Part shown: positions 1-8,878 of the stretch, piece after piece | How the letters are laid out: every line of letters begins with the position of its first letter | How positions within the stretch are numbered: the first letter of the stretch is position 1 | Source of the DNA: Fragilaria radians | Lineage: Eukaryota; Bacillariophyta; Fragilariophyceae; Fragilariales; Fragilariaceae | Reading direction: 5' to 3' | Assembly (NCBI GenBank): GCA_900642245.1 | Contig: CAAAJI010000300.1 | Span: forward strand, 46,600 to 65,465 | Length of the DNA: 18,866 bases | The notes under the pieces: generated by a model | What the model saw: only the letters and a program-made list of their open reading frames with translations | What the model was told of the DNA's origin: nothing | The model's database searches: none | Made by a program: the position numbers and the translations under genes

Positions 1-194
1 AGAATAGGTCACATAGGTAACCACTCTTTCTATACCTTCCACAAATTCAATTAAGACATAGTCTTATATGAATTTAGTGATGCTTTATATTGCTTATAAA
101 TGAAGAAGATTGTTTAATATCTTTTCAGGACCGTCATATCAATACGGTAGGAATAACTATTACAGATTCCTAAGTAATAAATAGGAATCTATCA

Positions 195-228
195 AGATTC
201 ACGATTGATGAATCTAAGTCGTGAATCT
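195..228. repeat. Short inverted repeat, 10-bp arms
   Basis: AGATTCACGA (195-204) and TCGTGAATCT (219-228) are exact reverse complements separated by 14 bases. The right arm overlaps one of three direct copies of TGAATCTAA in the same 60 bp. Function unknown; it lies about 55 bp from a G-box palindrome. Confidence 0.7.
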
Positions 229-266
229 AAGTTCACAAAGCCTAAATGTTAAGTGTTGAATCTAAC

Positions 267-304
267 ACGTAAGCGAAAGAGACCACGTGGTCAAGGAAAC
301 ACGT
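267..304. promoter_or_regulatory. G-box palindrome with flanking ACGT cores
   Basis: GACCACGTGGTC at 281-292 is a perfect 12-bp palindrome centred on CACGTG, the E-box/G-box bound by bHLH and bZIP factors in plants, fungi and animals. Two further ACGT cores lie on either side, at 267-270 and 301-304, spaced 18 and 16 bases from the central core. The nearest gene in the window ends, rather than starts, on this side, so a promoter of a leftward gene outside the window is the likeliest role. The sequence match is certain; the function is inferred. Confidence 0.4.
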
Positions 305-375
305 TGCAATTGATTCACAAGAGATCTAGGATAAAAGTAACTTTTTAGATCATAATTTACAGTTTGTATAAACTC

Positions 376-395
376 TTAGAGCAGCTTAGAGCAGC
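376..395. repeat. 10-bp tandem duplication
   Basis: TTAGAGCAGC occurs twice head to tail (376-385 and 386-395). It is a small local slippage-type duplication with no evident function. Confidence 0.8.
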
Positions 396-1170
396 ACTGA
401 ATGAGTAATTGTCACTCAATGCAAAGACTTAATATTGCTAGAATGCCCAACTTTATTTTAAACCTACATCATTTGCATATAATTTTTGCATTTTTTAACA
501 AAACTATTCAATGCAAAATATCGTTTTTATCACAGGATTTACCGGATTTGGTTTGCTGTAGGAATCGTTTGACATAACCGCTTCGAAAAGTTTCAATTTG
601 ACAACTATGCCTCAAATGAAACTTATTTTTCGCGTCATGTTACGTTGTTCAATAGAAGGTGTCCTAAGGAATGTAGTTTTAAATTTCTAAAGCGAGGGTG
701 TCAAGCTTGAATATTGCATGATTGGAATGTGTTAGAGAGCATTATTTCTACAAAAGGAACTGGAAATTGAATGGAAGCATAACTACAATTAGAAAACGAA
801 GTCTAGGGATGGGCGAGTGCATAATGAATGAGCGACAAAAGGTAACAACAAATAGTAAAAGAAAAAAAATGAAAAAGTTGTAATTTAATGAAAAAATAGG
901 TTACATGACAATGACTTTAAATGGCAGAAAATAGAAATCAAGCATTCTAAAGGAGGAAAAAGTTACTTTACCTTGGATGGATTTGTTTAAATGATTTCTC
1001 TGTCAGTTTTTCTTACGAAACTTTTAAGTTAAAATAATTCGATCATAGTGAATCTATTTGTTGTAAAGCAAAAATTATTCAAAATTGTTAATTCAGTTCC
1101 CAAGTAATCATAAATATATGGACAGAACCTTTAGAGCCATTCTTCCTTAGATTTCAATGCTCATTTCATT

Positions 1171-2067
1171 TCAGGCCACTCGGGCAAAGGATTTTTTGTT
1201 TAATTCTACCGGGACCTCTTGTCCCTGTAATTCACCGAAGTCGGCCACATCTAGAGTTGAGTCAATATCTGAGAATTTAGAATATAATTCTAATTCTTTA
1301 CATAGATCTTTGCTCTCGTTTCTAATCAAGGACTTAAATACATTGAGATGAGACTCGGTTGCTAGCCGTCTCTTTAGTTGCGGGTAAGAATGACGGGTTT
1401 TTTTCTCTCTTTTTCGTGAACTTGTGGGGTCATGTGCCTTTGGCAGTCGAGTCAGGTATACATGATCCATACTGCTATCGCTTGAATCTAATTCAATGGC
1501 GTTATAATCTTTTGAAATCTTGAAGTTATCGTTTCTGCTCGGATTAAAAGTTAGTGATGGCCTTTTGGCCTTATTAATTTCTATGGAATCATCATCACTA
1601 TCATTCATGTAACTAAGAACTGGACATGAAAAATGAAGATCTTGTCTGGAAGAGGATGCCAATGATATTTCGAAGCTAGAATGAAAGTCCAACAAGGTGT
1701 TCACTATGGCAGATACTTCTCTGTTTTCTCTTTCCAACTGAAGCACCACATGATTAGCATGATCATCACGATGAGCTTGGCGATGTCGAGGATTGAACGA
1801 AGAGTGACGGCGATGGCGATTGAAATCGTTCGAAGATACTTTAGGGCTAGAAATGCAATGCATTGAAGCTCGGCGAGGAAAGTTGACCGAGCCAGCGTTG
1901 AGTTCATCCTGGGTTTCTGCATTCTGATATAAATCAATAAAATTTTCTTCCTGTTCCATGAGATGAGAGAATTCAAAGGGATCAACGCTCCTGCACTTGA
2001 AATCTTGTATAGAGTTGAAGTTCATAATGCACTGGCTTGGTTTATGCTCTCTCTTGACATTATTCAT
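1171..2067 (-). CDS. Uncharacterised phosphosite-rich protein, paralog A
   Basis: This encodes 298 residues from the ATG at 2067. The open frame continues upstream to 2103, but only from a TTG, and the ATG gives an N-terminus (MNNVKREHKPSQ) that lines up with that of the paralog at 8879-9796 (MIMKCRKPSQ). Conserved blocks shared with the paralog are a Y-Q-x-A-E-x-Q-D-E segment (residues 47-57), RRAS (65-68), RRHSSFNPR (86-94), LLDFHSSFE (125-133), LHFSCPVLSYM (144-154), an acidic DSDDDS run then AKRPS (167-171), a RHSY site and KRRLATES (232-239), and a C-terminal ARVA. The protein is Ser/Arg/Asp-rich and probably largely disordered, with no signal peptide, membrane segment or enzyme domain visible. 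The R-R-x-S sites fit AGC-type (PKA-like) kinase targets, suggesting a regulated signalling or scaffold protein; that is inference. I do not recognise a named family. A 16-bp palindrome lies 143 bp upstream. Confidence 0.85.
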   Translation of the reverse strand: MNNVKREHKPSQCIMNFNSIQDFKCRSVDPFEFSHLMEQEENFIDLYQNAETQDELNAGSVNFPRRASMHCISSPKVSSNDFNRHRRHSSFNPRHRQAHRDDHANHVVLQLERENREVSAIVNTLLDFHSSFEISLASSSRQDLHFSCPVLSYMNDSDDDSIEINKAKRPSLTFNPSRNDNFKISKDYNAIELDSSDSSMDHVYLTRLPKAHDPTSSRKREKKTRHSYPQLKRRLATESHLNVFKSLIRNESKDLCKELELYSKFSDIDSTLDVADFGELQGQEVPVELNKKSFARVA

Positions 2068-2759
2068 GAAAAGTGTAAGTTTGGCAATTTTTTTCGCAAT
2101 CAAGGGTTGAGGGATTCAGAGCATTGCAATTAGTTGAGGTTACACTTGATGACAACTAGAAGTTACAGATAGGTTCAAAGAGCGAAAGTATAATAAGCTG
2201 TAGAACAAATAGATCTATAGATCTAAAGTGCAAATAGTTCTTTACAAATCCGTCACTGCAAATATAAACTTCAAGTACAGCAGATTCAATATTGAATTTA
2301 AATTCCGCAACAGGGAATAGAAAATTCCAAGTCACGGTTTTTTTGTTGCCAATATACTAGTTTAATAGGTGAAAAAGATTACCTAATAACTGATCTTCGG
2401 TATGCTTAAGCGGTAAACCACACATTGAGTGTCTTCAATATAAAATTTTAGTCTAACAATATCAGCTACAACTAGGCTAGTCTACAACTTTGAGTTATCA
2501 CTGAAAAAAAGAAAGTTCACTAGGCCGCCAGGCATGTATGTGGCTATTTGTTTTCATAACATAAACAGCAGTGAAGAAGGATTTTCTGCCACAATAGAGT
2601 TGGACACAGGTAGATCCGTCATGGTCTGGGATATCTTACAAAAACATCGGTGGCATTAGACTCGAAGTGCAGGAGTACGGCTCTTAAAACGACAACAGAG
2701 AGAAGAAGGAGGACTTTTAGCAAACTAGGTTGTCAAATGCAAAATATGGGAAAAGAGCA
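2068..2759. other. Region upstream of paralog A
   Basis: This is presumed promoter and 5' flank of the minus-strand gene starting at 2067. It holds a 16-bp perfect palindrome (2210-2225). The part near 2700 may be further decayed RNase H or integrase sequence of the neighbouring retroelement, but I could not match any motif there. Confidence 0.4.
2210..2225. promoter_or_regulatory. 16-bp perfect palindrome upstream of paralog A
   Basis: TAGATCTATAGATCTA reads the same on both strands. It is also two overlapping copies of AGATCTA. It sits 143-158 bp upstream of the ATG at 2067, a plausible position for a dimeric factor site. AT-rich DNA yields palindromes by chance, so the functional reading is weak. 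Confidence 0.35.
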
Positions 2760-3547
2760 TCATAGACGGGAATTTAAGGATATAAAAGCATTAGCTTGAT
2801 TGGCAGATTGAATTCTCTTGCTTTTCCCATGACCAGCAAATTTTGGGAACTCACCAAGCCATGAAATGCCAGAAGCTGAGTTGACAACATCACAAATGGG
2901 CAATAATAGGGAGGGATTGCATGCAGCTTCTAATTGATGTTTTGAAACGCAGTATCGGAGCCATTTCAACTTGGTTTTGCTCAAATTGAGCTCTATTAAA
3001 GGAGAAAATGCATCACTTCTTTGGAACCGCTTGTCCTTGTATTGGTTAAGGACAACAGTTAAATGACGGAGTTCTCTCCTAGTACTAGGTTGTTTAATGT
3101 TAAGTCTTGTATCCTTTTGTCAATAGTATTCAAAATTTTATGTGCGAGGAGCTTGGAATTCCCGGCATTTATTTTGATTCCTGCGAAAGAGCTTCCGTCA
3201 AGCACAATTTCCATCTCAACGAGATGATCCTTGAAGTCTTAATACTGAGGATCCACACGTCATCTGACTATTTTCAGAGGAATTCCAAATTTTGAATTGC
3301 TGAAATGAATGTAATGGTGAAGATCTTTTGGGCAATTACATTGAAATATAAATTGTAATCTCTCATGCTTAGATACAGACCAATTGCATTTGTGAACCCT
3401 TCCATTTACCAAATCATCTCCCATATTATTTACCTTAAGGTACTCTGACACTGACCGCATGGTATCATTCTTTTTGGACATTTCAAAGACAGGTGACGAC
3501 CATTCCATGGTATAACCCACCTCAACAAGAAAAGTGTCTACTAACAT
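2760..3547 (-). pseudogene. Ty3/gypsy reverse transcriptase / RNase H remnant
   Basis: The frame starting at 3547 gives EWSSPVFEMSKKN, corresponding to the S-E-W-A-S-P-x-F-x-x-P-K-K-N entry of Ty3-type reverse transcriptases, followed by a degraded R-x-x-S-D-x-R-x-L-N (RSVSEYLKVNN). After stops at 3260 and a few codons later, the same frame gives DFKDHLVEMEIVL and AGIKINAGNSKLLAHK, matching the thumb region F-x-D-H-L...V-L...AG-x-K-x-N-x-x-K. A frame change near 3075 leads to ELRHLTVVLNQYKDK and RSDAFSPLIEL then SKTKLKW, matching L-R-x-F-L-G...N-Y-Y-R-D...R-S-x-x-L-A-P-L-T-x-L...K-x-K-F-x-W. The following LLLPICD and SASGISWLGE correspond to LL-x-YPDF and the D-A-S-x-x-x-L-G start of RNase H, where the catalytic Asp is replaced. 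The catalytic YxDD box is not recognisable. The gene is dead. Confidence 0.82.
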
Positions 3548-4639
3548 TGTTCCAGACTCTTAGGCGCCTTATTCGACCTCAAATGAAGTGGTTTGAAGTG
3601 GGGGTAAATTGATTTGAGTCCTTTGGAATCCTTATGGAATTCCCGTGGAGATCAATGAAATGGAGGATCATATTTGTAACGTTACCAGAAAAGTTGCCTT
3701 TCTTGCTCTGAATCCAAAAGTTAACAAACTTGAAAGAGGGTTTTCAGGCCTGCAGATTTATAGGTAGCGCTAAGACTCTAGAGAATTGTCCCATTCTGAT
3801 TTGAAGTATTTCTGGTTCACTAGTGATTAAGTAATAATCAATTTAATTATGAGGCCAGACCAACCCTCTAACTTCCTTCACTCATCTGAATCCCATTTGA
3901 TTACATGTCGAAATAGTCTAGGATAATCCTTTGTTTGTAGTAAGATATTGTGACTATTTATATACTTTAACTTTAACAGCGGCAAGTGAACTGGTCAAGT
4001 AATCTTCTTGATGAAAGTCGCCCCCCTTGGTTTCAAGTTCTGGTTATGATAGATATTTTTTGTTAACTGGTGTTTCACATCTAGTTTTCGGTTCAATTTA
4101 TCTTTTATCGCCATTTTTCGGTTGATACAGGGGATGATTCGCTATAAAAGAAAATTGGATATTAAATCTTTGCCATGTTTGAGAACGAAAGATATATATC
4201 AGAATATCTTTTGCACATCTGAAAAGTTGTCTTGGAACGGTATTTGAAGCGATAGGAATATTGCCAAGAAAAGATTAGTTTACTCTAGGAAGTAGTCAAT
4301 TAGTCTCAGAATTTAAACAACAAATATTTTATAGCATAATTTTTATTTTAGAACTAATTTATCTTAAAAGTTAGTATAGCAAATCCCTTCGAAAGACCAT
4401 TTCAAAATTCGCAGCAAATTTTGAATTTACATCCGCATAGAAATTTCACGAAAAAGTTTCATTTCAACTCATTTATGGTAATTGGTACTGCGCAAACCCA
4501 ATTTTTTGATTCTAGGTTGTGTTGGTTATCCCTACTTGTCGAAGGCTTTCTGATGGAATGAATCCTTGCCCCTATGTCAAGACTTGTGGTAGTTTTCTTA
4601 GTTTTGGGAAACAGTTACTATAGTTTCAGTTGTCAGCGG

Positions 4640-4681
4640 GTAGGTCTTTGACCATTAGGAGTTTTTCTTATGATTGGGACA
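4640..4681 (-). pseudogene. Gag zinc-knuckle remnant
   Basis: The minus-strand frame reads FCPNHKKNS, stop, WSKTY. This fits the C-P-x-H-...-S/H-x-W-x-x-C-Y knuckle of algal Ty3/gypsy and copia gag proteins, with the last Cys replaced by Thr and an internal stop. It is one frame off from the gag segment at 4736-5543, implying a frameshift between them. Confidence 0.55.
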
Positions 4682-4735
4682 GAACATTACTCCTTATCAC
4701 TTTTGTTACTAGGGGTTAAATATATTGGTTTCATT

Positions 4736-5543
4736 AGTAAGGATGGACTCCACTTTGCGTTTCTTTTTGCTTTCATTGAGCTTCATCTGTTTCTTCAGTA
4801 CATCCACATGGTTGACAAAAAATGGTAAAGATTATGTTTGAAGGCTTAACCTTCCTAGCCTATGTGGACTTCTTCAGATGGGCAATCATGTAACATTCCA
4901 AACTGTCATGATAGTTGTCACAGAATTGTTACCCTGTCTTCAATGCCCTATATACTGCCATATTTGTGTCATTTCTGGCCAGGGCCATACGATGTGGATA
5001 GCAGATAGCCTCTACATTCATCATGCATTCAGCAGTGTAACAAATTCTTCATATCTCATAAAAAATATCAATATTTGCTGCAGATATTAATCTATGCCAC
5101 TTTGGCTGCTTTCTCTGGTCAAGGATCCCAATGATATCATCAGTATCCAATTGGTTTGGAATATCTTCATAATAAGGTTAAGTAACAGTTCAAGTCATTG
5201 AGACACTTAACATATTGATGTACTTAGTTTTGGATCTATTTACAGACCCTGATGAATTTTTATTTTTGCACTTTGATGACACAATCCAGTCTATTCCTAC
5301 TTTCTTTCGTGGATGACCTTGCAACGTAAGATTTAGTGAGTAACTTTTCAATACATGCATGCTCCTCATCAATTTCTTTCTACATGCTGGAGGGAAGGGA
5401 ACTTGACTGTCAATTATGGCTCTTCTACATGAGGGAAAAAATGAATGATGCATGTTTATTGCAAATTCCATTGAGGATGATGATGATAATTGATTCGTTA
5501 ACGGGATAGTCAGCCCAGACAGAGGAAAACGACAAAATTCCAT
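4736..5543 (-). pseudogene. Gag-like remnant of the Ty3/gypsy element
   Basis: One minus-strand frame runs from 5543 to about 4736 with only about seven internal stops. The first 117 codons are open (to 5190). Downstream it contains LDTDDIIGIL followed by KQPKWH and a D-I-F-Y-E-I segment, which resembles the gag motif L-x-x-x-E-L-x-D-I-L-x-x-x-x-P-x-x-W...D of retroelements in diatoms and oomycetes. A run YMIAHLKKS precedes the tail. The N-terminal 117 codons have no motif I recognise, with a Ser run near the start. The identification depends mostly on the short gag motif and on its correct position upstream of the zinc knuckle and reverse transcriptase. Confidence 0.6.
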
Positions 5544-5852
5544 AACTTTTTCGCGGTGATATTACGAGTCAACTTATAGACAATAAACTATATATCGAGT
5601 TTTGTCTTTACAGTAAGTATCTTAATTAATGTTTTCTTATTTGGCATGAAACGGGAACCAAACGACATATGTGTCATAAGTCTTGAAGTTTAATACAAGA
5701 AATTCGAACTTTTATTTGGCGCAGTAGACTTTTGATTTGCTTAATTCGGGACTAGAGCAAAGTATTCGATAGTAATTGAAAATTCAACTTCGAGTAACGA
5801 CATTAACTGCAGTATCATCAAGAGCTCAATTTTCTCGTGGCAGAAAAAAATA
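5544..5852. other. Upstream region of the gene at 5853
   Basis: This is the presumed 5' flank of the plus-strand gene, lying between it and the 5' end of the decayed retroelement. The gene's frame is open back to about 5740 but contains no ATG before 5853, so that ATG is the first possible start. No TATA box or other site stands out. Confidence 0.4.
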
Positions 5853-6659
5853 ATGAAACAGCGGTTACCATTAGAAGACCTCACAACGCAACCATTCAAA
5901 ATAAGAAATATGGATGAGCAAATAAAGGCCCTGCCATCGGATTTGCTGCGTTTACACTTGGAATTAATCTTGCAGGATGATCGTTCAGATCTATCGGATC
6001 TCACAGGTCTAACGGGTGTGTTTAGTGCGTGCTCGAATTTCATGAATATTCAATATGAGGATAATATGTCGCAGTACACGATTGAGGAAGATGACATGAA
6101 GGAACTATGGTTTGAAACGGAATTTCCCCCGGGTGGACCTGTGCATTCGTCATCATCCTATAATGATGGAGCACTTCCTCCCAGCGATATTGAAAATGGC
6201 CATGTACTCGTAAGTGCCTTTCGGGGAACCCGAAAAGCCCTTGGTCAGTCATCAAGCTTGAAGCAAGTAAACTTTGATACCATATCTATACGATACTACG
6301 AACGTATCCTTACCATTCATCCATCCACAACCATGGGTCCATCGATAGGCATTGGTTGGAATTTTAAGTCATCACCTACAATACCCTTGGAAGAATACGA
6401 GTCTAATTGTCATCGTCATCAAAAGAGCTCTATTTGTCCCAGTATCCTTGATCGTAAGGAGCGAATAGCAATCCTTCGTCAATTGGGGGTAACTGATTCA
6501 GAAATTGTGAAAGGCATTCGAATGAATGCCAGGTTGAGACATCAACGTGCTCAAAGCATCCCAACTACTGGAGCTTTCCAGGTTGAATCTATTCTGACAT
6601 CTATTCTGAAAAATAAATTATTGTCCGCCAACACAGTCAGAAAACTATCCATCCGATGA
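5853..6659 (+). CDS. Uncharacterised protein with IR-Y-ER...GP...GW motif
   Basis: 268 residues, first ATG after an in-frame stop upstream. The centre carries VNFDTISIRYYER (139-151), HPSTTMGP (156-163) and IGIGWNF (165-171). This matches a motif I recall from many uncharacterised diatom, other stramenopile and haptophyte proteins, with consensus V-x-F-x-x-V-x-I-R-E-Y-x-R-x-L-G-D-N-P...G-P...G-W-x-Y. Here the E of IREY is Y and GDNP has become TIHP, so the copy is divergent. The following helix, DRKERIAILRQLGVTDSEI (200-218), and the basic RLRHQRAQSI (228-237) also fit the family, where a similar R-x-x-x-L...G-x-x-x-x-E-I helix and a basic tail follow. The N-terminal half is acidic and Ser-rich and probably disordered. 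No signal peptide or membrane segment is seen. Function is unknown. The gene stands alone, with no operon-like neighbour. Confidence 0.87.
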   Translation: MKQRLPLEDLTTQPFKIRNMDEQIKALPSDLLRLHLELILQDDRSDLSDLTGLTGVFSACSNFMNIQYEDNMSQYTIEEDDMKELWFETEFPPGGPVHSSSSYNDGALPPSDIENGHVLVSAFRGTRKALGQSSSLKQVNFDTISIRYYERILTIHPSTTMGPSIGIGWNFKSSPTIPLEEYESNCHRHQKSSICPSILDRKERIAILRQLGVTDSEIVKGIRMNARLRHQRAQSIPTTGAFQVESILTSILKNKLLSANTVRKLSIR

Positions 6660-6975
6660 ATAAGTATACAAATGAGAAAGTGAGATACATACATAAAAGT
6701 AGAACTTGAGAGGCAAACCTTGGATTAGAAGTCTAAATTCGCTTCTTACTTTACATATATTAAGTCAAAATAATTTTGTGTTTCCTTTATGAAAGCACAA
6801 TATTTTTCTCATTTAGCGCTTTCAAATTTGGTCCTTATTGATCTGTAATTTTCATACTATTTAACTTATATTTACTTTGACGGAAAATAGTTGTCAGGAA
6901 ATTCCAAAAAATGTGAAATGGTTTTCAAGTGATAACATTATAACATTATGATTGGATCCTATCATTCTCTTAATC

Positions 6976-7011
6976 CTAGAGCAAATGCTAGAGCAAATGC
7001 TACAGCAAATG
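6976..7011. repeat. Tandem repeat, 12 bp x 3
   Basis: Three head-to-tail copies of CTAGAGCAAATG occupy 6976-6987, 6988-6999 and 7000-7011. The third has one change (CTACAG). It lies about 320 bp downstream of the gene ending at 6659. Confidence 0.9.
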
Positions 7012-7201
7012 AAAAAAATCAGAAAAATTATTTGTCACAGTCTTAAAAGAATAATCATGGATGGGCTACTTTAAAAGGTAGTCAGAGGGATAAATCTATA
7101 GAAATGGGGCAATGGCTTAGTTTACTGCAAAGTTCAACATATGTTGGATATTGGACAGTACTTAATTAAATATGTGGAAGCAAAATACATCTAAAAAATT
7201 G

Positions 7202-7300
7202 TACAGGCCTACGTTGAAACGTACTATTCTATAGAGGCATTCTACAAAACAACAGAGCAAGCCACAAAGCAAGTGCACTCTGCCACAAATTAGGCCTGTA
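7202..7300. repeat. Inverted repeat with 10-bp arms, 99 bp overall
   Basis: TACAGGCCTA (7202-7211) and TAGGCCTGTA (7291-7300) are exact reverse complements separated by 79 bases. Each contains the palindrome AGGCCT. The size would suit a tiny MITE, but no target-site duplication is visible on the flanks. Confidence 0.5.
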
Positions 7301-8273
7301 GAGAGTATCCTTTTGTGGTATAGGTGATAGAAGTGTAATTCAATTAATAATAATACTTTTTAGTTGTAGAACTTAACTGATTCAATCTCTCTAAGGATTC
7401 AATCTTGATCACTGAAATTTCCAATAAATCTTGAGTGCACTTTGGCACTTGTAAATAAGCGCTATTTTTGGTAGGCCAATATAACCACACTGTTAGTTTC
7501 ATTTACTAACCTATGGGTTTAGTTAGTGCGTTGAATAATTGATGTTGAACCTTATTGTCTAACCCATCTGTTTAAGTAAACATAATTCATTTTCCTTAAG
7601 TAATTCTTAAGGTAAACTATTCTGAGGTTAGTGGGTTCAAACCTCACTAATATATTTCCTTTTATTCTTTGCAGTCCGCATATTGCACAAGGCAATACAA
7701 AGTCTATGAAAATGGAGCTCTATGCATACAGAAAAGAATACATTGGAAACAACTTTGCAGTTGAATCATTTCAGGATAAGCTGACTAATATACTCTCCAA
7801 AGGTTTTGCTCCCCTTTGTAAAGCCTTACTGAATGTTAATCGTGATTGATTCTCCAAGCTAAGGGACGTAAAGTATATGCAAGCGCTAAGAGAGTAAGTA
7901 GTACCAGAGTAGAGGAAACATGGATCTGTATTTCTTTTTGATTTTACTTTTATTCCCAAGCTGCTGTTATATTTTACATTCACTTCATTCAAAAGTTGGC
8001 CCCCATTTGTGATGCAATATATGTATTGATTTGGAGTCAGTCTTGATTAAGCTCTATTCTTGTTTAAATTTTTTTCTCTCATTGTTTTTATAGCTAAGAC
8101 TTGGCTATTCTTGTCTACGCTCCTGATTACAATCTCATTCGAATCGACGTTTCCTATTTTCGTTCAATTATTTGAGTTTTTAGGCACACCTGACTTCATT
8201 TGATTTGTCAATTTTATATTTGAAAACCTCTGAATATTACCAATGTCATTTCCAAGAATAACAAATGGGGGTT

Positions 8274-8513
8274 CTATACTTTTTTAGTATTTCTTTTTCT
8301 GTTTCCTGTAGATTGGAGCGATGGTAGGAAAATTCTACAAATCCTGCGGGACAAAAGAGAGATGTAGTGCCTTATCCATAGAGTAGGTTGACCCTTTACT
8401 TTGAAATCATCCGTCAACATTTTCTGGAAGTTGCAATGAATCTCAATAATATACTCGAGGATTGCAAGGTGTGTCGAGTAATTGTCAATGGTAGTAACTG
8501 CACTCATCTGCAA
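8274..8513 (-). pseudogene. Possible retroelement RNase H fragment
   Basis: The minus-strand frame has THLAILEYIIEIHCNFQKML followed by DDFKV. This resembles the E-x-L-A-I-V-E-x-x-K-E-F-x-x-x-L...I-x-V segment that follows the Y-T-T-x-E-K motif in Ty3/gypsy RNase H; a VTTID stretch lies just before but with extra residues. It begins after a stop and has no proper ATG. No reverse transcriptase sequence was found upstream, so it would be an isolated piece. The assignment is weak. Confidence 0.25.
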
Positions 8514-8878
8514 TCCTTAATTAAAACATAGTCATTGACAAAAAGACCTTCCATTTCACAAACTAGAAGTGACTTGTCAATTGATTGAGGTCAAATGTGA
8601 TGGTAGAATCCAAAAGGAATAATGAAAATCTCTTTTTACGAGATAATTTATCAATCAAATATTCAATTATCTATAGCTTGGAAACGAATTTTTTAATATA
8701 GATGTACTTCCTTTCATCAAATTCAAATTTAAATCATAGTTTACTACTGTGGAAGGTGATTTAGTTGTCTTTCTCTTCTGTACAATAACCTTTTTAATCG
8801 TCTTTCCCCCATTCATGGAACTTTAATTCCTTTGGTTTTCGCTATAATCATTTATGCTAGCGCATTGTTATTTTATTT
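8514..8878. other. Intergenic region downstream of paralog B
   Basis: No coding sequence is seen. On the minus strand, AATAAA (8877-8872) begins just after the stop codon of paralog B at 8879 and could act in 3'-end formation, although its position only 1-2 bases after the stop is closer than usual. Confidence 0.4.

Larger units (their letters stand above)
1..1170. other. Intergenic region at left edge, no gene seen
   Basis: I see no credible coding region on either strand. The stretch is AT-rich with dense stops in all frames. It contains a short hairpin-forming repeat (195-228), three copies of TGAATCTAA (209-217, 222-230, 257-265), a G-box palindrome (281-292) and a 10-bp tandem duplication (376-395), annotated separately. 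It lies downstream of the minus-strand gene at 1171-2067, so its regulatory sites probably belong to a gene beyond the left edge. Confidence 0.6.
2760..5543 (-). mobile_element. Decayed Ty3/gypsy-type retrotransposon
   Basis: Reading leftward on the minus strand, this stretch holds in canonical order a gag-like region (5543 to about 4736), a damaged zinc knuckle (4681-4640), an unrecognisable stretch where protease would lie (about 4600-3650), reverse transcriptase (about 3547-2990) and the start of RNase H (about 2980-2760). At least a dozen stop codons and two frame changes interrupt it, so it cannot encode a working element. LTRs and a tRNA primer site were not found, and an integrase was not seen. 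The order, orientation and several matched motifs together make the assignment firm; its subfamily is uncertain. It separates paralog A from the plus-strand gene at 5853. Confidence 0.82.
6660..8273. other. Long intergenic region with short repeats
   Basis: No gene is supported. It holds a 12-bp tandem triplet (6976-7011), a 10-bp inverted repeat around AGGCCT (7202-7300), a CCTTAAG/CTTAAGG hairpin (7594-7612) and a T-arm-like GTGGGTTCAAACCTCAC (7631-7647). One plus frame at 7676-7849 and another at about 7092-7310 read somewhat like protein but match nothing I know; they may be further decayed transposon sequence. Confidence 0.45.

Noticed and set aside
1704..1985. 93-codon minus-strand frame
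   Set aside because: It overlaps paralog A in another frame and has no counterpart at the same place in paralog B, so it is a shadow.
2591..2640. Plus-strand ELDTGRSVM, resembling an aspartic protease active site
   Set aside because: It is on the strand opposite to the retroelement, a stop follows shortly, and no flanking protease features are present. Probably coincidence.
2760..5543. Leucine-rich-repeat receptor pseudogene, suggested by segments such as LIELNLSKTKL and IDLHGNSI
   Set aside because: The same segments fit reverse transcriptase motifs much better, with the right order, spacing and orientation relative to gag and RNase H.
5741..6043. 100-codon minus-strand open frame
   Set aside because: It is antisense to the well-supported gene at 5853-6659 and its upstream region; it has no motif and looks like a shadow frame.
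7092..7310. Plus-strand frame with protein-like segments between stops
   Set aside because: No recognisable motif, two or more stops and no clear limits. It may be decayed transposon sequence but cannot be supported.
7631..7647. tRNA T-arm-like GTGGGTTCAAACCTCAC, matching the Pol III B-box
   Set aside because: The T-stem and loop fit, but no matching acceptor, D-arm or anticodon arm exists upstream at tRNA spacing. The A-box-like TAGTTAGTGCG lies about 110 bases away. At most it could be a remnant of a SINE; not enough to annotate.
7612..7675. Possible intron: AAG|GTAAAC donor and a pyrimidine-rich acceptor ending TTTGCAG, with a CTAAT branch-like site
   Set aside because: The downstream frame open to 7849 would need an upstream exon in the matching phase, and that phase has a stop codon within four codons before the donor. 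No gene structure could be built.
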